Positions 37,232 through 46,079 of a stretch of 64,000 nucleotides of DNA are shown here, piece by piece. Origin of the DNA: an uncultured Butyricicoccus sp. (GTDB taxonomy: Bacteria; Bacillota; Clostridia; Oscillospirales; Butyricicoccaceae); assembly GCA_944376065.1 (NCBI GenBank), contig CALWBL010000007.1, positions 1 through 64,000 on the forward strand. Direction: 5' to 3'. The number at the start of each line of letters is the position of its first letter. Within the stretch, counting starts at the first letter, position 1. Under the pieces are notes generated by a model. That model was not told the origin of the DNA, did no database searches, and saw only the letters and a program-made list of their open reading frames with translations. Both the position numbers and the translations under genes were made by a program.

Positions 37232-38482
37232 TTATTGTGTACGAAGTGCCTCAACTGGCTGTAATTTTGATGCTTTGTTTGCTGGATAAATACCAAATAT
37301 TATTCCAAGCAATGCTGAAAATAAAAATGCACCCACAATGAGCATCGCACTCGGTAAAACTGTAAACTGTTCTACCTCTGGCATCCATATTTGCTCTTCT
37401 AACTGCTTTGCAAGCATTATATTGCCCATTATTGCTGAGCCAAAGCAGCCTACTATAATTCCTATTATACCACCACAACACGAAACTGACGCTGCTTCAA
37501 TTAAAAACTGAGAGATAATATCTCGTCTTTTTGCGCCGATTGCCATTCGAATACCAATTTCACGTGTTCGCTCAGTAACTGATACCAACATGATATTCAT
37601 AATACCTATACCGCCTACCAAAAGCGAAATCATAGCTACTCCGCCCATTAGCAAAGCATCTTGTTGAGCTGCTGCCTCCTGTTGATCCTGATAACGAGCT
37701 TCTGAATCAGCATTAAACCAGCCACCACCCGCTGTGCATTTAGGGTCCATTAAACTTGTAATCTCAGTAAGTATTGGCTCAATATCTTCTTTAGATGCCG
37801 CCTGAATTATATACTGCTTATCTGCATTTCTGTCAATAGACATCATAGTGCTTTGAAGTGTATATGGCATAAGCACCATTTGGTCCTCTGTGTTTAGTTT
37901 ACCTTTAAATTTTCCCTTATAAACGCCGATAATCTCAAAACTTTTACCACCAATACGTATTTGCTGACCTATTGGACTCATAGCACCAAAAAAGTATTTT
38001 CTTATTGTTTCACCTATAACACAAACTCTTGCTTGTCTTTCACAATCGTCTTTTGTTATATCTCTGCCTGCCGTTATAACATTATTTGTTACTTTGCCGT
38101 AATTTTCATTGCCATAATACATATAAGTTGTGTATTTTTGACCATCGAGCTTGGTTGTGCGATATTGCAGACCCTTATTTGACCAGTCATAATACTGACT
38201 TTGTGGCGACCAACCATTTATTCTATTTTTAAGGGTTGTATCTAAAAGTTCCTCCATTTGCTTCCAGTCCTGAGTTTTGGCACCATAACCCATAACTGAT
38301 ATTCTGTTTGTTCCCATAGCCTCAAACTGAAGTCTTGTGAGCGTAGCCTTACTTTGAATAGAGGCGACCAGTGTTATAACTGCCGCTACACCAATAATTA
38401 TACCAAGCATAGTAAGCAGTGAACGTACTTTGTTATCCATAATAGACTTTACAGCCATACGAACGGTTTGCATCCAATTCAT
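37232..38482 (-). CDS. MacB-type ABC transporter permease (FtsX family)
   Basis: This is the membrane subunit of a MacB-like exporter, 416 residues. One N-terminal membrane helix (LLTMLGIIIGVAAVITLV) is followed by a large extracellular MacB_PCD domain, then three C-terminal helices (ALLMGGVAMISLLVGGIGIMNIML, the segment around CCGGIIGIIVGCFGSAIMG, and LIVGAFLFSALLGIIFGIYP). VTERTREIGIRMAIGAKRRDI is the FtsX-family coupling motif. The gene abuts the ATPase gene without a gap. These transporters extrude antibiotics, peptides or lipoproteins; the substrate here is unknown. Confidence 0.92.
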   Translation of the reverse strand: MNWMQTVRMAVKSIMDNKVRSLLTMLGIIIGVAAVITLVASIQSKATLTRLQFEAMGTNRISVMGYGAKTQDWKQMEELLDTTLKNRINGWSPQSQYYDWSNKGLQYRTTKLDGQKYTTYMYYGNENYGKVTNNVITAGRDITKDDCERQARVCVIGETIRKYFFGAMSPIGQQIRIGGKSFEIIGVYKGKFKGKLNTEDQMVLMPYTLQSTMMSIDRNADKQYIIQAASKEDIEPILTEITSLMDPKCTAGGGWFNADSEARYQDQQEAAAQQDALLMGGVAMISLLVGGIGIMNIMLVSVTERTREIGIRMAIGAKRRDIISQFLIEAASVSCCGGIIGIIVGCFGSAIMGNIMLAKQLEEQIWMPEVEQFTVLPSAMLIVGAFLFSALLGIIFGIYPANKASKLQPVEALRTQ

Positions 38483-39232
38483 TTAAAATACGCCTCCTTT
38501 ACCTGCTCTATCAGAAATAATATGTCCATCTTGGATTGTTATAACTCTTTGAGCCACTTCTGCTAATTTGTTGTCGTGAGTGATAAGTATAATTGATGTA
38601 CCTTGCTTATTTAGTGCTATTAGCTGCTGCATAATTTCTGCACCCGACCTTGAATCCAAGTTGCCGGTTGGTTCGTCAGCCATAATGATAGGCGGTTTTG
38701 CGGCTATTGCACGAGCGATTGCAACTCTTTGCTGCTGACCGCCTGACATTTCACTTGGTCTATGGTCAAGTCTTTTTTCAAGCCCTACTGAGCATAACGC
38801 CTTAATTGCAAGCTCTCTGCGCTGGTTTGCAGGCATACCTCTGTAAATAAGAGGAAGTTCGACATTTTCGATAGCTGTCAGTGCTGGAATAAGATTGAAT
38901 CCCTGAAATATAAACCCAATTTCTTTATTTCTAATTGTAGAAAGCACGGATGGTTTCATAGAACTTACTTCATGACCATCTAGGTAATATGTACCGTATG
39001 TTGGTATATCCAAACAGCCTAATATATTCATAAGTGTGGATTTACCCGAACCAGACTGACCAAGAATACATAAAAATTGTCCCCAAGGTACTTCGAGCGA
39101 TATTCTATCTAACGCCCTAACCTCATTTTCCTTGCCTTCATTATATATCTTGCTTAAATTTCTTACTTCTATTAAAAGGCTTTTATTCGCTGGTGCTTGA
39201 GGCTCTATGACACGCTTTTTCTTAAAAAACAT
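38483..39232 (-). CDS. MacB/LolD-type ABC transporter ATP-binding protein
   Basis: This 249-residue ATPase drives the permease encoded next to it. It has Walker A CILGQSGSGKSTLMNILG, the Q-loop FIFQGFNLIPALTAIENV, the signature MSGGQQQRVAIARAI, Walker B PPIIMADEPTGNLDSRSG and the switch histidine in LITHDNKLAEV. PTYGTYYLDG and the EVRALDRISLEV start are typical of the MacB/LolD subfamily. A 20-residue N-terminal extension (FFKKKRVIEPQAPANK) precedes the domain. It lies 13 bases behind the adaptor gene. Confidence 0.94.
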   Translation of the reverse strand: MFFKKKRVIEPQAPANKSLLIEVRNLSKIYNEGKENEVRALDRISLEVPWGQFLCILGQSGSGKSTLMNILGCLDIPTYGTYYLDGHEVSSMKPSVLSTIRNKEIGFIFQGFNLIPALTAIENVELPLIYRGMPANQRRELAIKALCSVGLEKRLDHRPSEMSGGQQQRVAIARAIAAKPPIIMADEPTGNLDSRSGAEIMQQLIALNKQGTSIILITHDNKLAEVAQRVITIQDGHIISDRAGKGGVF

Positions 39233-39245
39233 CGTGTCTACCTCC

Positions 39246-41117
39246 TTAACCTATCATAACAGCATTACTGTCAAACTGCTCGTACATATCTTGCGGTCCT
39301 GCCATAAACACTTCAGTTCCCTCATCTATACCGCTTATAATTTGTACACTTGTGGTGTCTGATAGGCCAACCTCAACCAAAACAAGCTCAAAACCTTCTG
39401 GCACGCCTTCTGTGCCTTCTGGTATAGGCATAGTATTTTCAAAAGTCTGTCCCTCCATAGGCTTTGCAAAAACGGCTGTTCCCTCAGCTGTGTTTACAAG
39501 CGCCTTTGCTGGAATTGTAACACAATCGTCAACAGATGCGGTTGTAATTTTATAGCTTACATAATAGCCCATAGACACGGAAACATTTTCTGGCAAGGGA
39601 TCCAGCACAATAACCGCTGTATATGTTGGCATACTGCCATTGCCAGTATTTTCATTAGCCTGTAATGCTACACTTTCAACTGTACCAGTAAGCGACATAT
39701 CCTCTGCACCTGTATGCAGCGTGATAACTGCTGGTTGACCAGCCGCAACAGAATTTATATCATTCATAGAAATTTGCGCATTGACAACAAGTGATGACAT
39801 ATCCGCAACAACACATGGGGCGTTTCCACCCACAAGCTCTGCGTCAACTGCTGTATCCATTTTAAGCACAACGCCATCAATAGGCGATGTTACATTTGCG
39901 TTTGCCACTTGAGCCTCAAGCGTTTGAATATTCTTTTGTTTTTCTGCCATGGCCTGCTGCTGATTTGCAAGAGTTCTTTGAGCAGTTTCAACCGCACTAA
40001 CAAGCTCATCGTTTTTCTGTCTTACAAGCACAGAGCCTGCTGTAAATCTATAATAATCAAGAGTTCCAATACTTGTAATTTCGCCTGACTGCTTTACCGC
40101 CACGGTTTCTTCTCTTGAATACTCCAATTTGCCCGATTCTGCTGGCATAATGCTGCCATTTGAAGATGGAATTTCTGCACTTGCAACCATTCCACTTGTA
40201 AGAGTTCCTGGGTTATTCATAGCAATAACAACCTTAAATAATCTTGTACCGCTTGAAGAGATTTTCTCAACTGGTTCGACCGACTCTACCCAGCCACTTA
40301 TCTGCGACATACTAGCTGGAATAGATACATTTGCTGCTGCACCTTTTGAAATGGAGTCAACATAAGCATAACTAAAATAAAGCGGCAAACGCATAACCGT
40401 ATCATCAACCATGGTTCCAAGCACTGTTCCGCCTGAAATTTCATCTCCATTGCGGTATGTCTTTACAGTTTCGCCTTCAGCCACACTTTGCGGTATAAAT
40501 TTCCCTGAAAATGGTGCAGTTGTTGTAAGCTCAGACACGTTTTTCTGTGCTGCATTTACAGCGGATGCTGCCTCATCTATTGCTCTTTGTGTCTCCATTA
40601 AGTCTTTTTTTGCGTTTTCTATTTCATTTTTAGTTTCGGCTGGGTCAACAGAAAATAGTAAATCACCAGCTTTTACATTTTGACCTGGCTGAACTGCAAC
40701 TTCTGTGACCTTGCCTTTAAGGTCTTTGCCAAGCTCCACCTGTTTTCTCGCTGCTATCGAGCCGTCACCCTCTATATATGTTTCAAGCATGCCTCGCTCT
40801 GCAAAAGCTATTTCTGACTGCTCAGATTCTACTGGCTGACGGGTACGATTTACCATATAAACACCACCAGCGACAAGACCGCCTATTACAAGCAATGTTA
40901 TGCCAATTTTTATAGGCTTTGGGATTTTTGTCTTTCTTTTATTCATGATATCAGCGTAGCGATTGCGTTGACCCATATCATCTAACTGATATTCTTGATT
41001 CTCAGGCTCCGGCTGAGTGTTTTCAAATTCTTGAATTTCCTGCTCAGATTGGGTTGTTTCAGGTTCTTGATTTTGCTGATTTTCATTATTGTTTGTAGAA
41101 AAATCGTTTTGTATCAT
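39246..41117 (-). CDS. Efflux adaptor (HlyD/MacA family) with duplicated lipoyl-hairpin units
   Basis: This 623-residue adaptor should link the MacB-type transporter to the cell surface. Residues 1 to about 70 form a Gln/Glu/Asn-rich cytoplasmic tail, followed by one membrane helix (IKIGITLLVIGGLVAGGVYMV). The outside part holds two lipoyl-coiled-coil units: GKVTEVAVQPGQNVKAGD..APFSGKFIPQ, and later GEITSIGTLDYYRFTAGSVLV..TSPIDGVVLKM. Each has its own helical hairpin. A beta-barrel and membrane-proximal domain follow (QPAVITLHTGAEDMSLTG, ITTASVDDCVTIPAKALV). Ordinary MacA-like adaptors are near 370-400 residues, so the length is unusual. It is the first gene of the operon. Confidence 0.88.
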   Translation of the reverse strand: MIQNDFSTNNNENQQNQEPETTQSEQEIQEFENTQPEPENQEYQLDDMGQRNRYADIMNKRKTKIPKPIKIGITLLVIGGLVAGGVYMVNRTRQPVESEQSEIAFAERGMLETYIEGDGSIAARKQVELGKDLKGKVTEVAVQPGQNVKAGDLLFSVDPAETKNEIENAKKDLMETQRAIDEAASAVNAAQKNVSELTTTAPFSGKFIPQSVAEGETVKTYRNGDEISGGTVLGTMVDDTVMRLPLYFSYAYVDSISKGAAANVSIPASMSQISGWVESVEPVEKISSSGTRLFKVVIAMNNPGTLTSGMVASAEIPSSNGSIMPAESGKLEYSREETVAVKQSGEITSIGTLDYYRFTAGSVLVRQKNDELVSAVETAQRTLANQQQAMAEKQKNIQTLEAQVANANVTSPIDGVVLKMDTAVDAELVGGNAPCVVADMSSLVVNAQISMNDINSVAAGQPAVITLHTGAEDMSLTGTVESVALQANENTGNGSMPTYTAVIVLDPLPENVSVSMGYYVSYKITTASVDDCVTIPAKALVNTAEGTAVFAKPMEGQTFENTMPIPEGTEGVPEGFELVLVEVGLSDTTSVQIISGIDEGTEVFMAGPQDMYEQFDSNAVMIG

Positions 41118-41178
41118 TTTATTCTTGTCCTTTCATGGAAAATTATGTCAAATATTTGTTTTTATATACTCTTAAATG

Positions 41179-41195
41179 CATGATATTTTATCATG
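41179..41195. promoter_or_regulatory. Perfect inverted repeat upstream of the efflux operon
   Basis: CATGATA and TATCATG flank TTT. On the minus strand a TTGATG (41213-41218) stands 17 bp from CATGAT, which would place a weak -10 inside the repeat. The site therefore may be an operator for the efflux operon. Direct repeats of TGCATCAA lie beside it. Confidence 0.4.
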
Positions 41196-41274
41196 AGCTT
41201 GCATCAAAACTGCATCAACATTTATGGAACTTTTGAGAATATATGTATTTTCTACAAAGATTTTTCGAGTACAT

Positions 41275-41303
41275 TTGACTTTAATGATTTGACAATCTAT
41301 AAT
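41275..41303 (+). promoter_or_regulatory. Promoter of azlCD
   Basis: TTGACT (41275-41280) and TATAAT (41298-41303) are 17 bp apart and lie about 40 bp before azlC. Confidence 0.75.
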
Positions 41304-41340
41304 TAAATTCGACACTTAGAAAAGGAAATTGAGGATTTTT

Positions 41341-42024
41341 ATGAAAAAAACATTTAAATATGCATTTATACAAACTTTGCCTGTGCTATTTGGATATTTA
41401 TTTATGGGGTTTGCTTTTGGCATTTTGTTTGAAAAAGCAGGATATAATTTTATCTGGGCATTTTTTGTAAGCCTTATCTGTTATGCTGGCTCTATGCAGT
41501 TTGTGCTTATAACACTGCTTACAGGTGGTGCAAGTGCTATTCATTCGGCATTTATGACACTTATGATTAACTTTAGACACATATTTTATGGTTTAAGCCT
41601 AATCGAGCGATTCAAAGAAGCTGGAAAAACAAAATTTTATCTTATCCATGCACTGACAGATGAAACCTATTCACTTCTCTGCCTTGTAAAGCCAAAAGAA
41701 GGGATGCAGGACAAAAAACTTATGCTTTATATCTCTATTTTAGACCATGTTTATTGGATTATAGGATGTGTGCTTGGTGCTTTGGTCGGACAAATTATAT
41801 CCTTTGACACAACCGGAATTGACTTTGCGATGACTGCACTTTTTGTTGTGATTTTGGTTGAGCAATGGAAAGAATCCAAACAACATTTACCTGCAATTAT
41901 AGGCGGTGGCTGTGCTATTATTTCACTTTTAGTATTTGGTTCAGACAATTTTCTTCCTCCCGCTCTGCTTGTAACAGTTTTAATGTTGCTATTTTACAGG
42001 GCAAACATGGAAAAACAATCATAA
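41341..42024 (+). CDS. azlC: AzlC-family branched-chain amino acid exporter, large subunit
   Basis: AzlC and AzlD together export branched-chain amino acids and their analogues. The 227-residue protein has about six membrane helices; QTLPVLFGYLFMGFAFGIL, CYAGSMQFVLITLLTGGA and INFRHIFYGLSL are the family landmarks. The ATG at 41341 follows GAGGA; the upstream in-frame TTG adds only four residues. azlD begins immediately after, so the pair is complete. Confidence 0.92.
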   Translation: MKKTFKYAFIQTLPVLFGYLFMGFAFGILFEKAGYNFIWAFFVSLICYAGSMQFVLITLLTGGASAIHSAFMTLMINFRHIFYGLSLIERFKEAGKTKFYLIHALTDETYSLLCLVKPKEGMQDKKLMLYISILDHVYWIIGCVLGALVGQIISFDTTGIDFAMTALFVVILVEQWKESKQHLPAIIGGGCAIISLLVFGSDNFLPPALLVTVLMLLFYRANMEKQS

Positions 42025-42048
42025 TTTATGTTAGGTCGAGGTGCAAAA

Positions 42049-42381
42049 ATGCCTATTTCATTTGGTCATTCTGTTATGATAATTGTAGTTGTTTCTATAT
42101 GTACATATTTTACTAGAGCGGCTGCATTTTTACTTTTGGGCGGCAAACGAGAAGTTCCCAGTTCAGTAAAATATCTTGGAAAAGTTTTACCGCCTGCAAT
42201 TATCGCAATTTTAGTTGTATATTGCTTAAAAGGTATAAATCCAGTATCTTTTCCATTTGGACTTCCTGAAATCATAGCTGTTTTGTGTGTGGGACTTTTA
42301 CATATATGGCAACGAAATAATCTGCTTTCAATAGGGCTTGGAACAATCATTTATATGGTGCTTATACAACTTGTTTTTTAA
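42049..42381 (+). CDS. azlD: AzlD-family branched-chain amino acid exporter, small subunit
   Basis: The small partner of AzlC has 110 residues with three to four membrane helices. ICTYFTRAAAFLLLG, VKYLGKVLPPAIIAILVVYCL and WQRNNLLSIGLGTIIYMVL are typical. The ATG at 42049 follows GAGGTG at 42038-42043; an ATG at 42028 in the same frame has no ribosome-binding site but cannot be excluded. It is co-transcribed with azlC. Confidence 0.9.
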   Translation: MPISFGHSVMIIVVVSICTYFTRAAAFLLLGGKREVPSSVKYLGKVLPPAIIAILVVYCLKGINPVSFPFGLPEIIAVLCVGLLHIWQRNNLLSIGLGTIIYMVLIQLVF

Positions 42382-42529
42382 CGCTTATTGTTCTTTATTC
42401 ACATGCTATATGAGTTCTAAAGAGATATATTATAATTTACTATAAAATTTTTGTATAAAGAGACGGTTAAAAAAATCCCATTTAAGAAAAAGTTTGTGAA
42501 AAAAATGTTTATTATATGAACAGTGTATG

Positions 42530-42544
42530 TTATCATATTGATAA
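42530..42544. promoter_or_regulatory. Inverted repeat upstream of the decarboxylase operon
   Basis: TTATCA and TGATAA flank TAT, 80 bp before oadA. It might be a regulator site. The remaining 42382-42624 region is very AT-rich and no convincing promoter could be chosen. Confidence 0.3.
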
Positions 42545-42624
42545 AGTCAATAGCATATGAAATTTATATATTTGATGTGTTAACTTAAATAACTCAAATG
42601 ACTGTAAAAGGAATGGGAGCAGTT

Positions 42625-44007
42625 ATGAAAAAAATCTCAATCACAGAAACCGTTCTTCGTGATGCAAACCAATCTCTAATGGCAACACGTTTGCCTCTTG
42701 AAGAATTCAAATCAATACTTGATGACATCGACAAAGCAGGTTATCACTCCATAGAATGTTGGGGCGGTGCAACATTTGACTCATGTCTTCGCTACCTTTG
42801 TGAAGACCCATGGGAGCGTTTACGCACAATAAAAAGCCATATGAAAAACACAAAACTTCAAATGCTGCTTCGTGGTCAGAACCTTTTGGGTTATCGTCAT
42901 TATTCCGATGATATGGTGCGTCGTTTTGTTCATGCAGCCGTGGAAAATGGTATAGATATTATACGAATTTTTGATGCTTTAAACGACCTTAGAAACATCA
43001 AAACCGCTGTTGAGGCTTGTCTTGAGGCTGGCGGTCACGCTCAAGGCGCAATATGTTATACCCTGTCACCTATACACAATCTTGAAATGTATATCGCGCT
43101 TGGAAAGCAAATCGAGCAAATGGGTTGTCAGTCACTTTGTATTAAGGATATGGCGGGCATTATGAGTCCTAAAGAATGTTTCGACCTCGTTTCTGCTCTT
43201 AAAAAAGAAATTAAAATACCCATTTATGTACATACTCACCAAACAACCGGTCTCGGTTTTATGACTTATCTGAAAGCTGCTGAGGCTGGTGCAGATGGTA
43301 TCGACTGTGCTATATCCTCTTTTGCAGGTGGTACAAGCCAACCCGCAACCGAAACCATGGCTTATACTTTAAGTCAGTTCGGCTTTGATTGCGGCGTAAA
43401 TTCAAAAATATTAAAGAAAATCAATGATTTCTTTATTCCTGAGGCGCGAAAATTTATAGATAATGGTGTTTTTGACCCAACTGTCTTGGCTGTTAAAGCT
43501 GATGTTCTTTTATATCAAATTCCAGGCGGCATGCTTTCCAACCTTATGGCACAGCTTAAAGCTCAAGGTGCTTTAGACCGTCTTGATGAGGTTTTGGAGG
43601 AAACTCCTAAAGTTCGCGCTGATTTAGGCTATCCTCCACTTGTAACGCCACTTTCTCAGATGGTAGGCGTTCAAGCTACTATAAATGTTCTTGTTGGTGA
43701 ACGTTATAAAAATATCGGAAAGGAAATTAAAGCATATATTCATGGTGAATATGGCAAAGCTCCTGGTGAAATAAATCCAGAGCTTATTAAAAAAGTTCTT
43801 TGTGATGAGCAGCCTATAACTGGTAGATATGCAGACACATTAGAACCTGAATTTGAAAAAGCTAAAGCTGAAGTTGGTGATAAAGCTCAAAATGAATTAG
43901 ATGTGTTAAGTTATATCTGTTTCCCTGAGCAAGCTATAAAATTCTTTGAACAGCGTGAGCTTAAAAAAGCTCTTGTTTGCAAGTACACTATTGAGGAGGT
44001 TGGCTGA
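42625..44007 (+). CDS. oadA: Oxaloacetate decarboxylase alpha subunit (carboxyltransferase)
   Basis: The alpha subunit transfers the carboxyl group of oxaloacetate to biotin on the carrier protein. The 460-residue protein has the DRE-TIM-barrel carboxyltransferase motif ETVLRDANQSLMATRL, CLCIKDMAGIMSP-like LCIKDMAGIMSPKECF with the active-site lysine region, and the metal histidines in YVHTHQTTGLG. A conserved C-terminal PYC_OADA domain follows from about residue 300. The biotin domain is missing and is encoded separately two genes on. Sequence favours oxaloacetate or pyruvate type over methylmalonyl-CoA type. Confidence 0.92.
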   Translation: MKKISITETVLRDANQSLMATRLPLEEFKSILDDIDKAGYHSIECWGGATFDSCLRYLCEDPWERLRTIKSHMKNTKLQMLLRGQNLLGYRHYSDDMVRRFVHAAVENGIDIIRIFDALNDLRNIKTAVEACLEAGGHAQGAICYTLSPIHNLEMYIALGKQIEQMGCQSLCIKDMAGIMSPKECFDLVSALKKEIKIPIYVHTHQTTGLGFMTYLKAAEAGADGIDCAISSFAGGTSQPATETMAYTLSQFGFDCGVNSKILKKINDFFIPEARKFIDNGVFDPTVLAVKADVLLYQIPGGMLSNLMAQLKAQGALDRLDEVLEETPKVRADLGYPPLVTPLSQMVGVQATINVLVGERYKNIGKEIKAYIHGEYGKAPGEINPELIKKVLCDEQPITGRYADTLEPEFEKAKAEVGDKAQNELDVLSYICFPEQAIKFFEQRELKKALVCKYTIEEVG

Positions 44008-44009
44008 TT

Positions 44010-44336
44010 ATGGGAAATCTTACTGCCAGTTCCTTTCTAGTTGCATTAAGCGGTATGGTAATTGTATTTATAATGCTGTCTGTTTTATGTGCAATGATTC
44101 CGATTATATCCAAAGTGGTCCTTGCAGTTCAAAAACCGGTTATAAACAACCGTGTAGCTGAAACCACTAGACCAAAACCATCTGAAACAGTAAATCCAGC
44201 TCCAACTGGTGTGGCTGGTGAAGTTTCACTTATTGATGTAGATGAAAAAACTGCCGCTTGTATAATGGCGATTGTAAGCCATGAAACAGGTATTCCACTT
44301 TCTGAACTTATTTTCAAAAGCATTAAGGCTATTTGA
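44010..44336 (+). CDS. Sodium pump decarboxylase gamma subunit (OadG family)
   Basis: This 108-residue protein has one N-terminal membrane helix (LSGMVIVFIMLSVLCAMIPII) and a soluble C-terminal part ending in TAACIMAIVSHETGIPLSELIFKSI. It fits the OadG/MmdD-type gamma subunit, which anchors the carboxyltransferase to the membrane pump. The linker is rich in Pro/Thr. It starts 2 bases after the oadA stop codon. Identification rests on topology, position and weak motif similarity. Confidence 0.8.
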   Translation: MGNLTASSFLVALSGMVIVFIMLSVLCAMIPIISKVVLAVQKPVINNRVAETTRPKPSETVNPAPTGVAGEVSLIDVDEKTAACIMAIVSHETGIPLSELIFKSIKAI

Positions 44337-44354
44337 TTTATGGGGGATTCAAAA

Positions 44355-44735
44355 ATGAAATATGTTGTAACACTCAATGGAAAAAAATATGAAGTAGAAG
44401 TCGAAAAAGGTGCGGCTACCGCAGTTTATGCAGGTGAAGCTAACGCCCAAGTGATAAATCCAGCAGCAACCCCTGCTGCTCCTGTTGCTCCCGCTGCTCC
44501 TGTCTCCGACGCTGCTGGCTCAGGAGACCCTGTAACCTCTCCCATGCCTGGCACTATTTTAGATGTACGCTGCTCAAATGGTCAGCAAGTTAAAAAAGGT
44601 GAAATCCTGTTTATTCTTGAGGCTATGAAGATGGAAAATGAAATTTTTGCACCTAAAGACGGCACAATAACTTCTGTTTGCACAAGCAAAGGTGCCGCTG
44701 TTGAAACCGGTGCTATACTTTGTACGCTCTTATAA
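44355..44735 (+). CDS. Biotin carrier protein of the decarboxylase
   Basis: This 126-residue protein carries the biotin that shuttles CO2 between alpha and beta subunits. The C-terminal biotinyl domain has the biotin lysine in [10 protein letters not shown]. The N-terminus ([18 protein letters not shown]) is followed by a flexible Ala/Pro/Val linker ([10 protein letters not shown]). ATG 44355 is chosen because GGGGGATT precedes it; an in-frame ATG at 44340 adds five residues. In many bacteria this domain is fused to OadA, so here it is a split version. Confidence 0.93.
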   Translation: MKYVVTLNGKKYEVEVEKGAATAVYAGEANAQVINPAATPAAPVAPAAPVSDAAGSGDPVTSPMPGTILDVRCSNGQQVKKGEILFILEAMKMENEIFAPKDGTITSVCTSKGAAVETGAILCTLL

Positions 44736-44750
44736 GAAAGGAGAATTACC

Positions 44751-45917
44751 ATGAATGACTTCTCCTTTATAGGAACACTGCAAAGAATACTTATGGAATC
44801 TGGTTTTGCAGCATTTGCTGAAGATCCACGAAGCCTTATTATGATTATTGTGTCTTTTGTGCTTTTATATTTAGGAATAGTTAAAAAGTTTGAGCCACTT
44901 CTACTCGTTCCGATTGCTTTTGGTATTTTGCTTGCAAACTTTCCGCTTACAGGAATGTTAAATGAACCAGTTGTTGTGGATGGTGTAACCCAAAGCCCTG
45001 GATTTTTATGGGTGATTTATCAAGGTGTTCAACATGCCATTTATCCATCAATCATTTTTCTTGGCATTGGTGCTATGACTGACTTTGGTCCATTGATTGC
45101 TAGACCATCATCTTTATTGCTTGGTGCAGCAGCTCAGCTTGGTATATTTACTGCTTTTCTGCTTGCTCTTGCCCTTGGCTTTGAACCAGCAGTTGCAGCA
45201 GCTATTGGTGTCATTGGTGGTGCTGATGGTCCTACCGCCATCTTAACCGCATCTAAACTTGCTGAAAATTATCTGCCTGCCATTGCAATCGCTGCTTATT
45301 CCTATATGGCACTTATTCCACTTATTCAGCCACCTATTATGCGTCTTATGACCACCCAAAAAGAGCGTGAAGTTAAAATGGAACAATTAAGAGTTGTTAC
45401 TAAGGCTGAAAAAATTGTATTTCCAATCGCAGTTACTGTTTTTGTAATCCTGCTGCTTCCAGATACTGCTCCTTTAATTGGTATGCTGATGCTTGGCAAT
45501 CTGTTTCGTGAATGTGGTGTTGTTGACCGATTATCTGACACCGCTCAAAATGCATTGATTAACATTGTAACTATTTTCCTTGGTTTGTCTGTTGGCTGTA
45601 AGGCTGTTGCAGAAAACTTTTTAACATTAGAAACAATCAAAATTATCATTCTTGGTCTGCTTGCATTTATGCTATCTACTGTAGGTGGTTTGCTGTTTGG
45701 TAAGATTATGTATAAACTTTCCGGTGGTAAAATCAATCCTCTTATTGGTTCAGCCGGTGTTTCTGCGGTGCCTATGGCCGCTCGTGTTTCTCAGGTTGAG
45801 GGTCAAAAGGCTAACCCTGCCAACTTTTTGCTGATGCACGCTATGGGACCTAATGTTGCTGGTGTTATTGGTTCTGCTGTTGCAGCAGGCTTCATGATTA
45901 AAGTTTTTGGCGGTTAA
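44751..45917 (+). CDS. oadB: Oxaloacetate decarboxylase beta subunit (sodium pump)
   Basis: The beta subunit decarboxylates carboxybiotin and exports sodium. The 388-residue protein has about ten membrane helices. The sodium-site motif is [20 protein letters not shown] with its key aspartate, and the second is the C-terminal [16 protein letters not shown] plus [21 protein letters not shown]. It is the last gene of the operon and a terminator follows. It should create a sodium gradient that the ATP synthase described above could use. Confidence 0.95.
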   Translation: MNDFSFIGTLQRILMESGFAAFAEDPRSLIMIIVSFVLLYLGIVKKFEPLLLVPIAFGILLANFPLTGMLNEPVVVDGVTQSPGFLWVIYQGVQHAIYPSIIFLGIGAMTDFGPLIARPSSLLLGAAAQLGIFTAFLLALALGFEPAVAAAIGVIGGADGPTAILTASKLAENYLPAIAIAAYSYMALIPLIQPPIMRLMTTQKEREVKMEQLRVVTKAEKIVFPIAVTVFVILLLPDTAPLIGMLMLGNLFRECGVVDRLSDTAQNALINIVTIFLGLSVGCKAVAENFLTLETIKIIILGLLAFMLSTVGGLLFGKIMYKLSGGKINPLIGSAGVSAVPMAARVSQVEGQKANPANFLLMHAMGPNVAGVIGSAVAAGFMIKVFGG

Positions 45918-45943
45918 TAATAATCAAGTATATATTATTTGGG

Positions 45944-45974
45944 GACTGTGTATTTTTTATGCACAGTCTTTTTT
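45944..45974 (+). terminator. Terminator of the decarboxylase operon
   Basis: GACTGTG (45944-45950) pairs with CACAGTC (45962-45968), followed by seven T residues. Confidence 0.8.
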
Positions 45975-46020
45975 ATATTGTTTTATATTGTGTTTTATTT
46001 TAGTTTGTGGTACTCTTATA

Positions 46021-46050
46021 TCGACAAAAAAGTGGATATTTTATTATAAT
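46021..46050 (+). promoter_or_regulatory. Promoter of the CuAO_N1-type gene
   Basis: TCGACA (46021-46026) and TATAAT (46045-46050) are 18 bp apart and lie 30 bp before the start codon. Confidence 0.6.
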
Positions 46051-46079
46051 CCGTTAAATCTACTGTGAAAGGAATAGCT

